This document shows positions 9,712 to 19,742 of a DNA stretch of 64,000 nucleotides, in pieces. The translations under genes were made by a program, and so were the position numbers. The notes under the pieces are model-generated. The model was not told where the DNA came from. It saw only the letters and a program-made list of their open reading frames with translations, and did not search any database. How positions within the stretch are numbered: the first letter of the stretch is position 1; every line of letters starts with the position of its first letter. The DNA is from Gonocerus acuteangulatus (Eukaryota > Arthropoda > Insecta > Hemiptera > Coreidae): assembly GCA_946811695.1 (NCBI GenBank), contig OX328126.1:88438785-88502784 (forward strand), written 5' to 3'.

Positions 9712-10132
9712 CCACTGAAGACAGGCTTGTTGCATTACTGGATGTAAGAGACCGTGAGAAGCTCAACAACCTCTGCGCCTACGTTTTATATGCCCTCAGA
9801 ATCCGTGCTTTTATCAGATTCGATTAATTTCTTTTGTGGCTGTTTCTTTAATGTAGGACTGAATGTGCAAAACTGAATTATTTTAAATTTAATTTGGGTG
9901 ACTTATTATTATTATTTATTATTATTATTTATTTATTATTATTATTATATATATGTATATATTTGTTTCTCTCTCTTCTTCTTTTCTTTTTATTTAGGTA
10001 TAAATTTTTCATTATTATAAAACTAGTATTATATTTTATAATTTTTATGTAAAGTTATATTATTTTAAGCACATTAAGTGGCCTCCCTGTAAAAAGTTAA
10101 AACTTCAGCTTTTATCTATCTATCTATCTATC
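9712..10132 (+). pseudogene. LINE ORF2 C-terminus and 3' UTR (right part)
   Basis: Frame to a TAA at 9825-9827 reads TEDRLVALLDVRDREKLNN and AYVLYALRIRAFIRFD, the extreme C-terminus seen in LINE ORF2 proteins after the knuckle found at 5150-5363. A 3' UTR follows and ends in a (TATC)n tail (10112-10132), typical of several LINE clades. A TTA/TAT microsatellite at about 9905-9955 lies in the UTR. Confidence 0.65.
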
Positions 10133-10441
10133 ATTAAATTTATTTCCTTATATCCTAAAAGACTACATGAAAAAAAAATTAAACTGAGTTTACATACTCA
10201 ATGTGTTTTTGTAGTGGCATCGCATAATGCAGCAGCTGAGTCAACTCAAAAATAGGAAAATATGCTATTTGCAAATGGCACAGTGCATCGTCATCCTCAA
10301 TAATATAAATAACAATATTACAATACCTATTATTGCAATGTTATAAGATACGTACAAGAATTTTAGCTTTATTATTTTAAATTTTCTCCGTTTTCAATGG
10401 TTTCAATTATTTCAAGGGATTTGTAGCCAACCGGAAAAAAA
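10133..10441. other. intergenic; includes a segment duplicated at 11580-11695
   Basis: About 95 bp (10346-10440, ACGTACAAGAATTTTAGC to GTAGCCAACCG) recur at 11580-11695, next to a TA array in both places. No gene. Confidence 0.6.
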
Positions 10442-10448
10442 ATAATTT

Positions 10449-10525
<77 letters not shown>

Positions 10526-10526
10526 T
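10442..10526. repeat. (TA)n then (TG)n microsatellite
   Basis: TA repeat to about 10500 passing into TG repeats to 10526. Confidence 0.95.
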
Positions 10527-10755
10527 GTTTATTCGGCATCTGTCTCCAGCGGTCTTGCTCCTCCTGTCATCGCAATATTTCGCCGGATTCCTCTCCGGCT
10601 TCTTCAGGCAATCATTCATCCTTGCTGGTTGGTAAGGGAATGAGCTCGTCAGTGGTTTGGGCCCTTCTTATCCTTCTTGGTCGGAGACTATGAGAGCTAA
10701 TTATGTGATGACAGGAGGAGCAAGACCGCTGGAGACAGATGCCGAATAAACAACA
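10526..10755. repeat. inverted repeat, Penelope-type terminus
   Basis: About 48 bp at 10526-10573 (TGTTTATTCGGCATCTGTC start) is repeated inverted at 10706-10755. Between the arms lies TTTCGCCGG...CTTCTTCAGGC, the kind of sequence found in Penelope-like pLTR ends, with a hammerhead-like fold on the minus strand. No ORF. Confidence 0.6.
10569..10612 (-). ncRNA. hammerhead-ribozyme-like motif (Penelope-type end)
   Basis: Minus strand: stem I ATTGC, core CTGAAGA, one extra base, stem II GCCGG/CCGGC, GAAA, four bases, then GCGAT, which pairs with stem I. This resembles the minimal type I hammerheads of Penelope-like elements. The unpaired base after the core departs from the consensus, so activity is uncertain. 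Confidence 0.4.
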
Positions 10756-10788
10756 CATTTAATTCCCAGCGAAGTAGCTTGAAAAATA

Positions 10789-10790
<2 letters not shown>

Positions 10791-10852
<62 letters not shown>

Positions 10853-10872
10853 GCGACGTTAGCTTAGGTTGT
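10791..10872. repeat. (TA)n with a stub of SINE-1 head
   Basis: TA array to 10848, followed by GGGGCGACGTTAGCTTAG, the first bases of the SINE-1 head as at 11771; the rest of that SINE is absent. Confidence 0.8.
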
Positions 10873-11342
10873 TTAGGTAGGGTTTTTTTAGGAGCGATGA
10901 TAGAAGAAAATTTGCTGTCGCTCAAGTTGGGCCTAAATAAAAGTTAATTAAGCCTATCTGCATAGGTCTGAAAGTTTGCAAACATTTGTGTTTAAAGTTA
11001 TGGCAATTTATTACAGTTATAGTAATAATGTTCTACAGAAACTTCAAACATGGGCACATATTTTTTTTTTTTTTTTTAACATCGAAAAAATATTATATCC
11101 AAAAACTGCTTACTTGCTCTGCTTAAGCGTCTTCCTTACCTAAAATGTGTTATAAACAAAATTTTGTTGAACAATAAAAAAATTGATCTTGTCACTTGAC
11201 TGTCATCATTTTTTTCATTCTTTACCTTAATGTAAGCAATGTTTATCGAAATGACGTATTTAATGTATTAAGTCGATCTGAAAGTTTTTACTTTTCTTTT
11301 CTTTTTTGCACTAATATTTAATTTTGGACCACTGAGCGCTCG
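10873..11342. other. intergenic, no recognised gene
   Basis: AT-rich DNA with a short poly-T. Nothing else recognised. Confidence 0.4.
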
Positions 11343-11352
11343 CTGGGTCCAT

Positions 11353-11356
<4 letters not shown>

Positions 11357-11388
<32 letters not shown>

Positions 11389-11551
11389 GGCGCATCTACA
11401 TCTAGGTCATTAGCGCCGACAACCAGGGTGCGGCGAGGAATTTTCCCAGCGACCCCTGAGATGAGAAAATTCCTGCCGGAGGTGGGAATCGAACCCACCA
11501 TCTCCCGCTTATGAATCCAGCGCGATAGCCACTAGTTCCACGGGAGACCCC
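11357..11551 (-). mobile_element. SINE-2, full length, tRNA-derived, 14-bp target duplication
   Basis: On the minus strand starts GGGTCTCCCGTGG, has box A-like GGCTATCGCGC and box B GGTTCGATTCC, a body with TGAGAAAATTCC, and a tail GTAGATGCGCCG followed by poly-A (poly-T on +). The target duplication CTGGGTCCATTATT is perfect (11343-11356 and 11552-11565). Other copies: 17988, 32076, 62592. Confidence 0.85.
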
Positions 11552-11700
11552 CTGGGTCCATTATTATACATATTATTTCAATGTTATACGATACGTACAA
11601 GAATTTTAGCTTTATTATTTTTAATTTCGGGGCGGTTTTTCTCCGTTTTCATTGGTTTCAATTATTTCAAGGGATTTGTAGCCAACCGAAAAAAAAAATT

Positions 11701-11706
11701 TATATA

Positions 11707-11770
<64 letters not shown>
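11701..11770. repeat. (TA)n microsatellite
   Basis: TA array directly before a SINE-1 copy. Confidence 0.95.
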
Positions 11771-11773
<3 letters not shown>

Positions 11774-12112
11774 GCGACGTTAGCTTAGTGATATAGCACT
11801 AGAGTAATATGGAGGAGGGCCTGAGTTAAAAAATCCTGAGCAAGCACTAAAGATTTTTATCTTCTGGTGTCTTCGTTCATGGGTTGGATACGGCCTCCCT
11901 GACCGTCCCTAGGCCAACCCAGCCTTTATTTAATTTATTAATGGGTACCTTGATTGCTAATGACTCTAGCAGTCGATGCAGCAAAGGGGGTCAGGCGGCC
12001 GTAGCATAGTACTGACCACACTATCTCCCTAGTGTACCGTATGGTCATGAATCAGATACCTCTATAGTATCTGCCCCTCAGGGCCCTCTTGGCCTGTTAC
12101 GGGACTGAATTT
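11771..12112 (+). mobile_element. SINE-1, tRNA-derived, embedded in a TA array
   Basis: Starts GGGGCGACGTTAGC with tRNA-like box A and a decayed box B (GAGTTAAAAAATCC), then a body containing GACCGTCCCTAGGCCAACCC, TAATGACTCTAGCAGTCG and CTCCCTAGTGTACCGTATGG, ending GGCCTGTTACGGGACTGA. Copies at 15230 (minus), 34468, and partial ones at 26333 and 48303. TA arrays lie on both sides. Confidence 0.75.
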
Positions 12113-12113
12113 T

Positions 12114-12181
<68 letters not shown>

Positions 12182-12182
12182 C
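12113..12182. repeat. (TA)n microsatellite
   Basis: TA array directly after SINE-1. Confidence 0.95.
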
Positions 12183-12640
12183 GTATGTATGCTGCACTTG
12201 TCGCCCACTAACGACATTTTCGCCATACATTTCTACAAGTTTTCGATAAGTTGAAGCAGCTCCTTTATCGAATTCCCAAAGCTTAATATGCCGTAAGTGG
12301 TGTCTTGGGAGATAAATTCACCAACCAATATGATAAATATAAGTGTATTTAATACTATACTAAAAAAAAAAATTGAAAAGGAGGGAACATAAACAGACAA
12401 AATATTAATAACTGACTTATTGGATGACCTGATATGTTTCTGTATCTTTGATAGTTATATTTTCAATCTTTAAGAAGTTATACATTAATAAAAGTATTTC
12501 GTACTTCAAAAACTAAGAAATCCTAACATTCTTTAACTGATTTAGTTTAAATGCAGTTTTTTTCCTGTTAGAGGTCAAAATTAATTATTCATTAAATGAC
12601 CCATTGCTAAAATTTATAGACTTATAGAAATAAGGCGGAA
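12183..12640. other. intergenic, no recognised gene
   Basis: AT-rich DNA without recognised features. Confidence 0.4.
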
Positions 12641-12682
12641 GGTCAATAACTACGCCACACACTTTCACACTTTTTATTAGAC

Positions 12683-12725
12683 TTCCCTACATGTTTCGTA
12701 CCATTTTGGTGCCTCTTCAGGGGAA
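12683..12725 (-). ncRNA. hammerhead-ribozyme-like motif
   Basis: Minus strand: stem I TTCCC, CTGAAGA, extra G, stem II GCACC/GGTAC (one mismatch), GAAA, CATGTA, then GGGAA pairing with stem I. CATG can form a two-pair stem III with A at the cleavage position. Same layout as at 10569 and 55609. Confidence 0.4.
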
Positions 12726-13266
12726 TATACTTAAAACATAACTTCAGCCTCAACTTGAGGAGGAGAACCTTCCACTAGCAGGGCCACGTCTAGACTGGTC
12801 ATTGACTGAACGACTCTAATATGGTGTCAAATATTCAGCTGATCGATAATCGATCTGTCATATTTTTAAAATTGATTTTAATTTCCAGATGAAATATAGT
12901 CCTATAACACAAAAAATAAAATAACAAATATATATCCCATAATATAAAAAAGAATCAGACATCTTTGTAAAGGGATCGGAAAGATCGCCAGGAAGTATGA
13001 GAACATCAGAATATTAGGGAAAGAAAGAAATAGAATGAAAAGAAAGATAAAAGAAAACATACACATCATTAAAAACAGAAAGAAAATGATAAATAAAAAA
13101 ACATAAATACATCGTCTTAATCATATTTTGATTAATTTGTTTGATAAAAAATAGGAAAAAGGTGGGTTGGGTATTGAGTCAATTTCTAGCAGGGCTTCGT
13201 CTAGACTGGACAATACTATTGAAGATTCTCCTCCTCAAGTTGAGGCTGAAGTTATGTTTAAGTATA

Positions 13267-13298
13267 TTCCCCTGAAGAGGCGCCAAAATGGTGCGAAA
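13267..13298 (+). ncRNA. partial hammerhead-like motif in the inverted arm
   Basis: TTCCC, CTGAAGA, G, stem II GCGCC/GGTGC (complete pairing with one G-T), GAAA. The 3' strand of stem I is lost, so it should be inactive. Confidence 0.35.
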
Positions 13299-13310
13299 AT
13301 ATTTATATTT

Positions 13311-14335
13311 ATAAAAATAAAATATTTATTTAAAAAACAAAGTGAATGGCATTTATATAAATAAAATACATTATAGAAAAAAAAGCAATGTTTAAACATT
13401 GAACATAAAACGAAACAATTTAAATAAATATGTAAAGGACATTTTTAAGTTTCTCTACTAAAGAGTTCCAACTTCTAATGAACATCGGGAAGAATTTCAC
13501 TGCCTATAGAAGGCACTTAACTATGTTAGAAACCAAATAATTAATTCTTGTAAAAATTTAAATGGGGAAATATGAAACTAAAATAGGTATTGCCCTTTGT
13601 TACAGTAAACTCCCATATAGGTCCTGGGTTTTCGACGGTGAAATTCTTCCTGCTGTCTTAGAGAACTGTCTTAAAAGCAGAGAAAGATAAAGATGCGCCG
13701 GTTTACATGACAAGATATAGAAGGGTATTTTATCGCATTTTTTAGCTCCAGTGTTGACGATTCAATTGAGATTTTAAGGGAAGTGACACTCCTAGTAAAC
13801 TTTCCCTGAACGTCTGGACCCGGGAAGATGCTTTTAAGAAAATTTGTCTGATGGAGGAAATGAGTTCATTGAATTGCATTTTGTATTTTAAAGATTAGGT
13901 ATGTCTAGGTCAATACATCGCTATTTAGGTGATTTTAGGTCATATCACGCTGAACAGGTTTTTTTAGGTCCTTCCAAATTTGCATGAATGTTACCACAAG
14001 AAGCGAAACGTATAAAAAACCGATCATTATCATGTTTAGGCGAAAGGAAAAAAATAAGTAAAAACCTAAGAATCCGGTACCTAATTATTACTTTTGCCGA
14101 ATAGGGTTTAAGCTGCTACGCCAACTATGTGCAAAAACTAACACCGTCATCCGATGTTATTAGTATTCATGTATTTTGATTCCCCAATCCAGCTATTGAA
14201 ATACATGACTATACACATCCATACACTTCAAGATGTTCATTCGATTGCTTATTCTATTATATCCATCTTGTTAACTAATGATTGATCTATTTATAACTCC
14301 GAATATAGAATTATTCTCAATCTATTCAAACACTT
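13311..14335. other. intergenic, no recognised gene
   Basis: Unassigned AT-rich DNA; no long ORF, SINE or inverted repeat seen. Confidence 0.4.
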
Positions 14336-14770
14336 CCAAGGTAACTTATGGTTATCTTCTTACTCTTCTCCTTTCTCAATCAGACACAGATGTACATTGA
14401 GAGCTATTTGAGAACTTTTTCTCCAAGGTAACTTATGATTATCTTCTTACTCTTCTCCTTTCTCAATCAGACACCGATGTACATTGAGAGCTATTTGAGA
14501 ACTTTTTCTCCAAGGTAACTTATGATTATCTTCTTACTCTTCTCCTTTCTCAATCAGACACAGATGTACATTGAGAGCTATTTGAGAACTTTTTCTCCAA
14601 GGTAACTTATGATTATCTTCTTACTCTTCTCCTTTCTCAATCAGACACAGATGTACATTGAGAGCTATTTGGGAACTTTTTCTCCAAGGTAACTTATGAT
14701 TATCTTCTTACTCTTCTCCTTTCTCAATCATACACAGATGTACATTGAGAGCTACTTGAGAACTTTTTCT
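14336..14770. repeat. 87-bp minisatellite, 5 units
   Basis: Unit starts CCAAGGTAACTTATGATT and recurs at 14336, 14423, 14510, 14597 and 14684 with exact 87-bp spacing and only single-base differences, which points to recent expansion. Confidence 0.97.
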
Positions 14771-15177
14771 CCTAGTTTGGCCCATGGACGGTCAGCGTTC
14801 ATTTCAACTGGTCCCCCGTAGAGTTTACGCTATACCTGGTGATGGTTTATTTTTTATTTATGAGCGACCGTAACTAAGGCGACTCGCTCAGAACAAAAAT
14901 TACATATATAATATACATACAAAAATTACATATATACATCTAATCTCATTTTACACATTTCTGTCCAAATATACAAATGGAAATTTATATACACATTGGT
15001 TAGCAATTCAATTATGCATAAAATTTATACAAATAATCAATTATGTTTACAGTATTTTACAAGGTTGCAAGTTAAGAAGTTTCACACTCCTTTAGTTTTA
15101 TATTGTCAAATGTAAGATTTTAGTATAAAATAAAATAATAAAATAGAAATAAAAAAAGTCTCTTTTGTTAGACACAC

Positions 15178-15182
<5 letters not shown>
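14771..15182. other. intergenic, no recognised gene
   Basis: AT-rich; no supported feature. Confidence 0.4.

Positions 15183-15228
<46 letters not shown>
15183..15228. repeat. (TA)n microsatellite
   Basis: TA array adjoining SINE-1. Confidence 0.95.
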
Positions 15229-15229
<1 letters not shown>

Positions 15230-15232
<3 letters not shown>

Positions 15233-15569
15233 CAGTCCCGTAACAGGCCACGAGGGCCCTGAGGGGCAGATACTATAGAGGTATCTGATTCATGACCATA
15301 CGGCACACTAGGGAGATAGTGTGGTCAGTACTATGCTCCGGCCGCCTGATTTTCCCCTTGGCTGCTTCGACTGCTAGAGTCATTAGCACCAACCAAGGTA
15401 CCCATTATTAAATTAATTAAAGGCTGGGTTGGCCTAGGGACGGTCAGGGAGGCCGAATTCAACCGGTGAACAAAGACATTAGAAGAAAAAATTTTTAGTG
15501 CTTGCTCGGGATTTGAACTCAGGCCTCCAGCTTATTAGTCCAGTGTTCTACCACTGAGCTAACCTCGCA
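15230..15569 (-). mobile_element. SINE-1, minus-strand copy in a TA array
   Basis: Reverse of the copy at 11771, with the better preserved tRNA-like head: minus strand GCGAGGTTAGCTCAGTGG and box B-like GAGTTCAAATCCCGA. Flanked on both sides by TA arrays. Confidence 0.8.
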
Positions 15570-15574
15570 TATTT

Positions 15575-15584
<10 letters not shown>

Positions 15585-15640
<56 letters not shown>

Positions 15641-15700
15641 TCCTGTATATGTCCACATATAAACAACGTACACACACACACACACACACATAAACACATA
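15585..15700. repeat. (TA)n and (CA)n microsatellites
   Basis: TA array to about 15638; CA repeat around 15671-15690. Confidence 0.9.
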
Positions 15701-16274
15701 TATGTGTGTAAATATACAGATTCACATATATACACACACACATGCACACAAAACACACACGCACACACATCCACATATTTGTTTATTTACATTTATTAAG
15801 TATGTAGATATATAAACGTTTTATTCAAGTTAGGTTTTATTTTTGATGGTTCTGTTATTACCTGGTGATGGTACATCCGAGGTAATAATATCCCGAACCC
15901 TTGCACAGCCTCCTCAACTCCAGTCAGAACACTTCTTGGTATTGCTCGAAAATATAATGGGTGTTTCAAAATGTCATCTGAGAAACATAAATTTTAACGT
16001 ACATTTGTTATTGACAAAGAAATTTAATCTGTATTCGTTACACTCCTGTTACTGGTAACCTATAGATAACGGCTTATCTCTAGATTTTGTGTTTCTTGAC
16101 ACTGGTTAGAAGCCCCCCAGTGTCTAAAAACATTATACTTTGATTAGTTATCAATTGATTTATAACAAATAGTATGACGGGAACAGTGCTATAATAAACT
16201 GCACAAAATTCTATACATAGTAGCGTTAATTTTGATGATACATTATTTAAAACAATAAAATAACTACTTATCTG
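15701..16274. other. unassigned, probably Helitron body
   Basis: No gene. It ends in a Helitron 3' terminus, so part of this stretch may be the body of that element; I could not define its 5' end. Confidence 0.3.
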
Positions 16275-16302
16275 CCGTGACGAAGCACGGGAATTCAGCT
16301 AG
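16275..16302 (+). mobile_element. Helitron 3' terminus
   Basis: Hairpin CCGTG-acgaag-CACGG followed by GAATTCAG and CTAG, then T. A GC hairpin just before a CTRR end with T outside is the Helitron 3' signature. Confidence 0.7.
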
Positions 16303-16703
16303 TATAATATAAAGTAGGTGTAGCATGGACCGCACAGTGGGTCAAACGACATTTCGTGTTTCTAAAAAGGCTACAGCCTCCAAATCTTAACCGATTTCAA
16401 GTTTGTTTTTTTTAAATGAAAGCTAATAACATTTACAACAACTTTGTTTAGCCATTTTTTTTTTTTTTTTTTACTAAATTACGTGTGAATAATTCATGAA
16501 CTTTTACAATTGAACATAAAATAATACTTTATTTTTCATCTAACTTAATATCAGCACTGATATCGTTGAAAGTAAACATTCAAATCCTGATTAGACTTGG
16601 AACAAATCAGACTGACATCTTCAAAACGTAAATTTATCTTCATTCGACAATGAGATTAATTGAAATAATATGATTTTTGAATGATTTGAAAATGGATTTT
16701 GAT

Positions 16704-16869
16704 TTTTAGCGCGGTTCCTCCCTCCCCGATAAGGAGGAACCCCGCTTATAAGGTTGATACAATGAAACAATCCGGAAGTGCCGACTAGAAAATTTCGCGT
16801 TTCAGAACCCCTAGAGACCGAAAATAACGGTGGTTCAAATTTGTATATATATATATATATATATGAATA

Positions 16870-16920
<51 letters not shown>

Positions 16921-18163
16921 TTGTCTGTTCGCGGATTTCTGGCCTCCCTAATGGTCCGATTTTGATGAAATTTGATACAAAAATCTGTCGCCCGATTTGA
17001 AAGGTCAAGTTTGGGGCGCTAAAAATCGTTTAGGCGTTTGGGGCGAAATTCGCGCAAAAAAAATCTTAACGCTTACGTTTTTGAGTTCATAAGCTTGGAA
17101 GTACTCGTTTTATAGGCTTCTTTGGCTAGGAAAACGAATGAAACCATTTTCAAGGCGATAGCTTTAACCGTTTTTGAGAAAATTGGAAAAATAGTTTTTG
17201 AATACCGTTTTTGGTTTGGGTACTTAGAATCATGGGATTCAGTTGAAACATTTTCTGCATGTTTTACTATCATTAAAACTAATATGTCGAAATTTTGGTT
17301 ACGTTTTGAGTTAAGGAAAGGTTGGAATAAAATATTTTATTAACAGACATAAAAGGTTTTGGTAACTTTGTATATTTTCCTTAATATCTCGAAAAAGGTT
17401 GAGAATCTTGGGAAACGAAAGAATACCATTAGAAAGCTTACTAAATGCTCTACAAAAAAGGTTCTGATAAAAGTTTTGATTTGGCGATGTCAATCGGAGA
17501 AATAAGTGCTTAAAACATTAAAGTAATTGATTTTGCTTATTCGAACTGTTCTTTTAGTCTGTTTTTATTCCTTGTTATTTTTTAATTGCTTATAGTTGAA
17601 TAATGTATTTTACAATAAAACAGATTAGGCAAAATAAGAAAAACAATTCATTGTTAGAAATATAGCTTGCCAAGAGAAAAAGATTCGATGACGTCTTTTG
17701 AATATTTTCAATTGCCTTTATGCTGTTGGTTTTTTTATTTTATTTTTGAATTGATTTTATCTGTAGAATTATTACTATAGTAAAAGAACACAGGAATATG
17801 TGAAAATTTTTGATATTTTCCGATTCATTGAAACGTATGAAATGAAGTATCGGTAGAAGAGGTTTCTAGGGTCTTGCGGACCCGACCCCAGGTATAGCCA
17901 TAAGACCCTTTGAACAAAGGCCGAGGAAAATATTATCTGTTTCTGTTCTATGCTTTTCAAATGAGAATGGGGATATGAACTGGAACCGGGGTCTCCCGTG
18001 GTCTAATGGCTAGCGCCTTGGATTCATAAGTGGGTTCGATTCCCAACCTCCGGCAGGAATTTTATCATCCCACGGCTCGCTGGTAAAATTCCTCGCTACA
18101 CCCTGGATGTCGGCTAATGAACCGCGCTAAGATGACGCAGTTCCTGCGAGTCAGACTTTTTTT
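16704..18163 (+). mobile_element. HINE-1 full-length copy (DINE/Helentron-like)
   Basis: Starts TTTTAGCGCGGTTCC with the nearby inverted GGAACCCCGCT, central TA array (about 16845-16917), body blocks as in other copies, 3' sub-terminal GAACCGCGCTAAGATGACG, hairpin CGCAGTTCCTGCG and a final AGACTTTTTTT. This is the layout of non-autonomous Helentrons. A truncated SINE-2 lies at 17988-18119. Confidence 0.7.
17988..18119 (+). mobile_element. SINE-2 fragment inside HINE-1
   Basis: Starts GGGGTCTCCCGTGGTC with clean box A-like TGGTCTAATGGCTAGCG and box B GGTTCGATTCC. It lacks the usual tail and joins HINE-1 at ACCGCGCTAAG. Confidence 0.75.
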
Positions 18164-18388
18164 CCAAGTCTAATCAGGATTTGAATGTTTACATTCAACG
18201 ATACCAGTAAAAATTCATGAATTATTTACACGTAATTAATTAAACAAGGGAAACAAAAAACAATAATCTGGCTAGACAAAGTTGTTTTAAATTTTATTTT
18301 TTTTTTTTTTAAAAAATGCATTGAAATCGGTTAAGAATTAGAGGCTGTAGCATTTTTTGAAACACGAAATGTCGTTTGGTCCACTGCG

Positions 18389-18445
18389 CGCCGGATAAGA
18401 GCTATTTAATATAAAGTAAGTGTAGCATGGCACGCCGGGCAACAG

Positions 18446-18498
<53 letters not shown>
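18389..18498 (+). mobile_element. Helitron 3'-end remnants and (TA)n
   Basis: Two decayed ends in tandem (GCCGGATAAGAGCTA and GCACGCCGGGCAACAGCTA), each preceded or followed by TATAAAGTA(A)GTGTAGCATGG, the 3' sequence of the Helitron at 29434. TA array from 18447. Confidence 0.55.
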
Positions 18499-18502
<4 letters not shown>

Positions 18503-19374
18503 GTAAGTGGCCCTAATATTTATTATTTCACAAAAAAAGGTGATATATAACATTTAGATTAGAGATATAAGCAGGAGTTCTGCAATAAAATCGATGTATT
18601 TGGTTCAAGACAGAAGTATTAAACTCTCCTACAAGCAGACATTTTTTTTTTTTAATCTAAGTGAATAATTGAGAAAGTCTTATTCTATAATTAGCAGATT
18701 TGGCCGAAGGAAATAAGAAAGTTACTTTGTCAGCTGGTAAATATACTTTGGAAAAATCGTCTTTATTTATTGTAGTCGTTGCTGAGGAATACGCTAACTT
18801 CACACAACTCTAGTGAGATGAGTGGTATAATTAGTGAAGTGTGCTTTACCTCTTCGAGAGCTATGGCATGGTTTTTGTGCTAATTTTTATACATAATTGT
18901 TTATTGACCTTTAGCTTGTATACATAACTCATCTGAATTTTACATAATTTCTAATAACTTGAAAAATACATTAAAAAAAACTCCAACTAATGGCCATTGA
19001 TAAACTGTCATGTAATAATGCCATTTGAAGCACACTCGGCGGCATTGATAAAGCTTATCAGGGAGAAGGGGAGAGGGGGCGACCCTGAGGAGCGTAGGGG
19101 AGTCAGTCAACACCCAGCATGGGGAGGGAGATATACTCAGAGACAGAGATACCGCTCTCAGGTACGTCAACAACACGTGCTACTGTCTCATCGTTCGTCT
19201 AGGTCACGTTCAAAACATACAAAGAGGTACAAAATGTTCATCATTCTTTGCATGAAGGCTTTAAGCTATTGCGCTGAAGAAGTTAATCCGAAATATTTTT
19301 TCTTGTTGATATTTTTCGTCGTTTTATGGCGGTTAGAAGGTTCCAAGAAAATATGTTGACTTTTTATGATGGAA
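18499..19374. other. intergenic; one anonymous ORF
   Basis: An open frame of 120 codons (18997-19359, +) has an Arg/Ser-rich middle but matches no family I know, lies next to a hAT MITE, and has no splice or promoter support. I treat it as unproven. Confidence 0.3.
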
Positions 19375-19742
19375 ATACCGGTCGCATCTCAGAGCCGGAC
19401 TGATAATTCTAGTACTTTGCTATAGGACTTTGGACATTTTAATCTTGAGTTTTGAGCGAAATGAGAATAAAAGCCGACAATCTGTGCAGCAAAGGTCACT
19501 TTCGGTACTTGTAGTTTTATTACGACTCCTAATGAAATATGCTAATCTTGGACTGCACTTGTTTTGTCGTTTTTGTACATTAAAAAAAATATAGATCCCA
19601 TTCCAATAAATATAGGCTACGCCCGTCTATATTTCTAAACCCCATTCTTTTAACAAGCTCATAAACTATACATTTTTTTCCAATTAGCGAGGCCCGGGAA
19701 AACTGTGCCCGGCAGTCCCCCCCCCCCCCCATGTGGCGGCCC
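19375..19742. mobile_element. hAT-like MITE, decayed left end
   Basis: About 80-90% similar by eye to the MITE at 40097-40547 (CAATAAATATAGGCTACGCC and other blocks) and has the same right end ATGTGGCGGCCCTG. The left end is mutated and I could not read a target duplication. Confidence 0.7.

Larger units (their letters stand above)
12641..13310. repeat. Penelope-type inverted repeat (arms ~115 bp)
   Basis: The arm at about 12685-12800 (GTACCATTTTGGTGCCTCTTCAG region, CAACTTGAGGAGGAGAA) returns inverted at 13190-13300. A third copy of the arm is at 36365-36545. The TTTCGTACC...CTCTTCAGGGG pattern is that of Penelope pLTRs, where inverted flanking copies are common. The spacer holds no ORF. 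Confidence 0.55.
16333..18388. mobile_element. TIR element (arms ~250 bp) split by a HINE-1
   Basis: Left arm starts CACAGTGGGTCAAACGACA; right arm on the minus strand starts CGCAGTGGACCAAACGACA. The arms match, with gaps, through the TTTCGTGTTTC and CAAATCCTGATTAGAC blocks (to about 16600 and from about 18164). The outside sequences look like one Helitron 3' end broken in two. No transposase. Superfamily unresolved. Confidence 0.6.

Noticed and set aside
14336..14770. CRISPR array
   Set aside because: Whole 87-bp units are repeated without unique spacers, in a eukaryotic context.
17988..18060. tRNA gene (also at 11490-11551, 34468-34540, 47908-47990)
   Set aside because: Only A and B boxes are tRNA-like; acceptor stems do not close and the sequences continue into repeated SINE bodies.
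18997..19359. 120-codon ORF as a small protein
   Set aside because: No known motif, no homologous look, no exon context; it could be chance in a GC-richer patch.
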